Shown here: positions 61,491-64,000 of the stretch, piece after piece
How the letters are laid out: each line of letters begins with the position of its first letter
How positions within the stretch are numbered: position 1 is the first letter of the stretch
DNA from: an uncultured Cocleimonas sp.
GTDB taxonomy: Bacteria; Pseudomonadota; Gammaproteobacteria; Thiotrichales; Thiotrichaceae
NCBI RefSeq assembly: GCF_947495625.1
Contig: NZ_CANLZW010000001.1
Location: 62,001-126,000 of the forward strand
DNA length: 64,000 nt
Reading direction: 5' to 3'
Made by a program: the position numbers and the translations under genes
Notes under the pieces: model-generated
The model's database searches: none
The model's input: only the letters and a program-made list of their open reading frames with translations
What the model was told of the DNA's origin: nothing

Positions 61491-64000
61491 TTAAGGATTA
61501 ACTATGACAGTACGAGTTGCTATTGCTTCATTTCCATCAGTATCAACAGCTGTATAAGTTACATAGTAAGTACCTGCATTAGTTACCTTATTATTCCCGT
61601 CTACTGGCACCGTATCACCAGATACAACTACAGTAATATCTCCATCAGTAGGATCTTGAGCCGACTCATTAGGAACATATAAATCACCAATATTAAGAAC
61701 TAGATCTGGAAATTGATTATTCTGTGAAACAGCATCATTCAATCTAATTGTTGGTACATCTTGGGCAACAACTTCTACCTCTCTTATCAATTGTTGTATA
61801 TTACCAGAACGATCAGTTGCTCTGTATACAATACTATGGGTACCTAGAACACTTGTATCTACTGGCAAGCCTAGCACTGCAGTAGCCGTCAGAGGTCCAT
61901 CTACTAGATCTATAGCTGTTGCTCCTGCATCAACATATACATCTCCTTGAGTTACAGCTACTGGATTATTACCAGATATAAATATCTCAGGAGGTGTACT
62001 ATCTGTTTCAATGATCGCAGTATTATCTCTATAGAAGAAAATCTTTCCTGTCCCATCTAAATCTAAATTAATATAAAAACCTGAATTATTAACTTCTGTA
62101 TTATTATCTTGCAATCTAAATGAATTATTAGGACCAAGCTCAATAGTTGCAACACTTGAGGTCAGTGTATAAGTACTAGCGCTAAGAATATTTCCATCAC
62201 CACTTATGGAGTACCAAACATTATTTTCTAATTCCCTAACTTCTGCTCCTGTCAGAGGATTTACAACCAATAATGAAAGATCAGCCGATGGAAGCGGAGG
62301 TGGTGTACCATCGGGATCATCAGTACAACCTCCCCATGTGCCATAAGGACTATTTAGGTTAGGCGGTGTTGTGTCACTACTATTAACATCAGCAGCCAGT
62401 ACTGGAAGCCTGAAGTCTGTATATTCTATAAACTCTGTACCATCTACAGTCACAGTAGCTTCAATTCTTTGCTCTGACCACCAGGCAGTATTCTTAGGAT
62501 AAACAGTTTCTACCACAATTTTACCGTTTTCATCGGTAACTCCGGAACCAGTTACAGTGGCATCATGAGTAGGCTCAAGAGTGCCGTTTAAATTAATATC
62601 TTCGCCACTATCTAAATTACCGTCATTATCAAAATCTTCTGATAAACAAACTGATGTAACACCTTTGTATATTACTGAACCAGTTTCGTCATAAACTGAT
62701 TGCCCACTCCAGCCATCGCCAGTATCCCACAAACTTCCTTTGTAATAATACTTAGGGATTATTTTGAATGAAACATCCTGCCCTTTAATGGGATTTCCAG
62801 CACTATCTGTTACGATAACTCCAAACTTTTTGTTATAGAAGACATCATCTGCTTCTAACAAATGATCGTCACCCAACACTATACGGAGAGCATTTCCACC
62901 TACGGTAAGTTTAATTTCATCTTCTGCAACTGCAGGGTAACCTTGTATGAACGTTTTAATTATTACTCCATCTTTAGCACTAGATGAATTACCTGCCTTG
63001 TAGGAAACGGAAGCGCGCCCTAAAGAATCTGTGATCGCTGTTGAGCCGCTCAAAACTCCATCAACCGTATCATTTAATCTAAAATCAATAATTTTATTTT
63101 TTACGGGGTTGTCATTATTATCACGTACCTTAGCAATTATTGTACTGGTACCATTAGGTGAAATTAATGTTGGATCTGCTTGTGTATTTAAATAAGCAGG
63201 TGTAGTTGCAACGAATTCTCTGTCTAACGTTGTTGATAAACCATCAGCTGTAGTTGCAGTAATAACAGTTTGGCCAGCTGTAGGAGACGATATTGAAAAG
63301 TTAGCTTTACCGTCTGCATCAGTAACCGCAGTTTGACTTGTAATATCACCTCGCGTCGCACTCAAAGTAATTGTTTTTCCTGATTGAGCAATACCATTTT
63401 TAGTCCATATGAAACCAATTGAAGCATTCGTATTTATATTTATTTCTTCATCTGAAGTCGATGATAATGCGAACTCATCACTAGAAACCTCAATATTTTT
63501 TTCAAAGCTGGCTCCTAGTACATTTGCCGTAATTGTATCTACTCCACTTGCATCTCCAGTAACGGTGAAAGCGATTTCACCCGCAGAATCAGTTTCAAAA
63601 TTACTATCAGTTTTAATCGTATTCCCTGCTGAAGATGAAAGTACTACTATTTCGTAAGCGATTGCTTTATTTGAACTATCTTTCAATTTAAGTACGAAGG
63701 GATTATCTTTATTCAACGTAATTGCTTGAGGCCCATCAATGGTCACTTCTGTACCCACCACTTCAACAGTAATTGATTTAGAAGTGCTACCTGAAGAAGC
63801 GGTAACAGTTAATGTTTGATTTGTTGCAGAACCAGGCTTTAATGTAGCAGTTTGCACAGAACCCGCAGTAATTGTTGTTACTGGCTCAGCAGTTGGGTCT
63901 TCAGGGTCAACAGTTGTTGTAACTGTTGCATCTTTTAAAATCGTTGCATCTTTATCTACTGCAAAAGTTATATCTGCAGCATCGATAGCTGTATTATTTG
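61491..64000 (-). CDS. Large Ig-like repeat surface protein, N-terminus cut by window edge
   Basis: The minus-strand frame is open from the stop at 61491 through the right edge, giving at least 836 residues. It is built of repeated bacterial Ig-like (Big_1 invasin type) domains, seen as FSLSSPTAGQTVITATTADG-like phrases and TDADGKANFSI. A segment with EF-hand-like DFDNDGNLDSGEDINLNGT near the middle follows. Two C-terminal DUF5011/HYR-like domains end the chain (VDAGATAIDLVDGPLTATAV and SGDTVPVDGNNKVTNAGTYY). It is probably a secreted adhesin or surface fibre. The N-terminus and signal lie outside. It is convergent with the YyaL-like gene. Confidence 0.88.
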   Translation of the reverse strand, partial: NNTAIDAADITFAVDKDATILKDATVTTTVDPEDPTAEPVTTITAGSVQTATLKPGSATNQTLTVTASSGSTSKSITVEVVGTEVTIDGPQAITLNKDNPFVLKLKDSSNKAIAYEIVVLSSSAGNTIKTDSNFETDSAGEIAFTVTGDASGVDTITANVLGASFEKNIEVSSDEFALSSTSDEEININTNASIGFIWTKNGIAQSGKTITLSATRGDITSQTAVTDADGKANFSISSPTAGQTVITATTADGLSTTLDREFVATTPAYLNTQADPTLISPNGTSTIIAKVRDNNDNPVKNKIIDFRLNDTVDGVLSGSTAITDSLGRASVSYKAGNSSSAKDGVIIKTFIQGYPAVAEDEIKLTVGGNALRIVLGDDHLLEADDVFYNKKFGVIVTDSAGNPIKGQDVSFKIIPKYYYKGSLWDTGDGWSGQSVYDETGSVIYKGVTSVCLSEDFDNDGNLDSGEDINLNGTLEPTHDATVTGSGVTDENGKIVVETVYPKNTAWWSEQRIEATVTVDGTEFIEYTDFRLPVLAADVNSSDTTPPNLNSPYGTWGGCTDDPDGTPPPLPSADLSLLVVNPLTGAEVRELENNVWYSISGDGNILSASTYTLTSSVATIELGPNNSFRLQDNNTEVNNSGFYINLDLDGTGKIFFYRDNTAIIETDSTPPEIFISGNNPVAVTQGDVYVDAGATAIDLVDGPLTATAVLGLPVDTSVLGTHSIVYRATDRSGNIQQLIREVEVVAQDVPTIRLNDAVSQNNQFPDLVLNIGDLYVPNESAQDPTDGDITVVVSGDTVPVDGNNKVTNAGTYYVTYTAVDTDGNEAIATRTVIVNP

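Overview
The window is AT-rich (about 40% G+C by eye). Its gene set fits a marine, heterotrophic or mixotrophic gammaproteobacterium: MutY, DNA polymerase II, QmcA/NfeD, an Fbp-type iron importer, a flavocytochrome c sulfide dehydrogenase-like pair, a taurine-type ABC importer, a TRAP importer with a UspA partner, several dimethylglycine/sarcosine-dehydrogenase-like enzymes and a K+-dependent-type membrane pyrophosphatase. A relative of the sulfur-oxidising Thiotrichales (Leucothrix/Cocleimonas-like) is a guess only. No rRNA, tRNA, CRISPR array, transposase, integrase or phage gene was seen. Both edges cut genes: mutY on the left and a giant Ig-like surface protein on the right.

Layout. 1-9 kb: mutY, a GNAT acetyltransferase, an ABC exporter, DUF2333, fbpBC behind a possible Fur box, and nfeD/qmcA. 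9-13 kb: an SDR protein, then rubrerythrin, a (Fe-S) CCG-domain protein and DUF3501. 13-17.6 kb: FccB-like flavoprotein with an acidic cytochrome c lipoprotein, and a DUF6502/DUF5666 pair. 17.7-28 kb: two dimethylglycine-dehydrogenase-like genes, each divergent from its own LysR gene, with an LldD-like oxidase and dgoK-dgoA. 28-33 kb: tauABC-like importer with an unusually large permease. 33-38.5 kb: a minus-strand mmsA, dctM, dctQ, dctP, uspA series. 39-44 kb: polB, a periplasmic protein and ybaK. 44-50 kb: a third LysR, a DgcA-like demethylase, thioesterase, EamA exporter and DegT aminotransferase. 50-59.5 kb: a GltS-like FMN protein, a diguanylate cyclase, small proteins, hppA and aroC. 59.6-64 kb: a YyaL-like thioredoxin-fold protein and the Ig-like protein.

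The three amine-oxidising flavoenzymes with their LysR regulators, together with the taurine-type and TRAP importers, look like a region for taking up and stripping methylated, amino or sulfonated osmolytes. The exact substrates cannot be read from sequence.

The most striking signal is not a gene. About twenty intergenic sites carry one dispersed element with an invariant head (GTCACCCCCCTACTT) and an invariant tail (TAGGC, two variable bases, then a T-run). Between head and tail lie none, one or two hairpin modules of 50-60 nt. Some copies stand as head-to-head inverted pairs that form very long hairpins. One copy lies in frame inside polB, and another supplies the Shine-Dalgarno of the GNAT gene. 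I know of no named family matching it.
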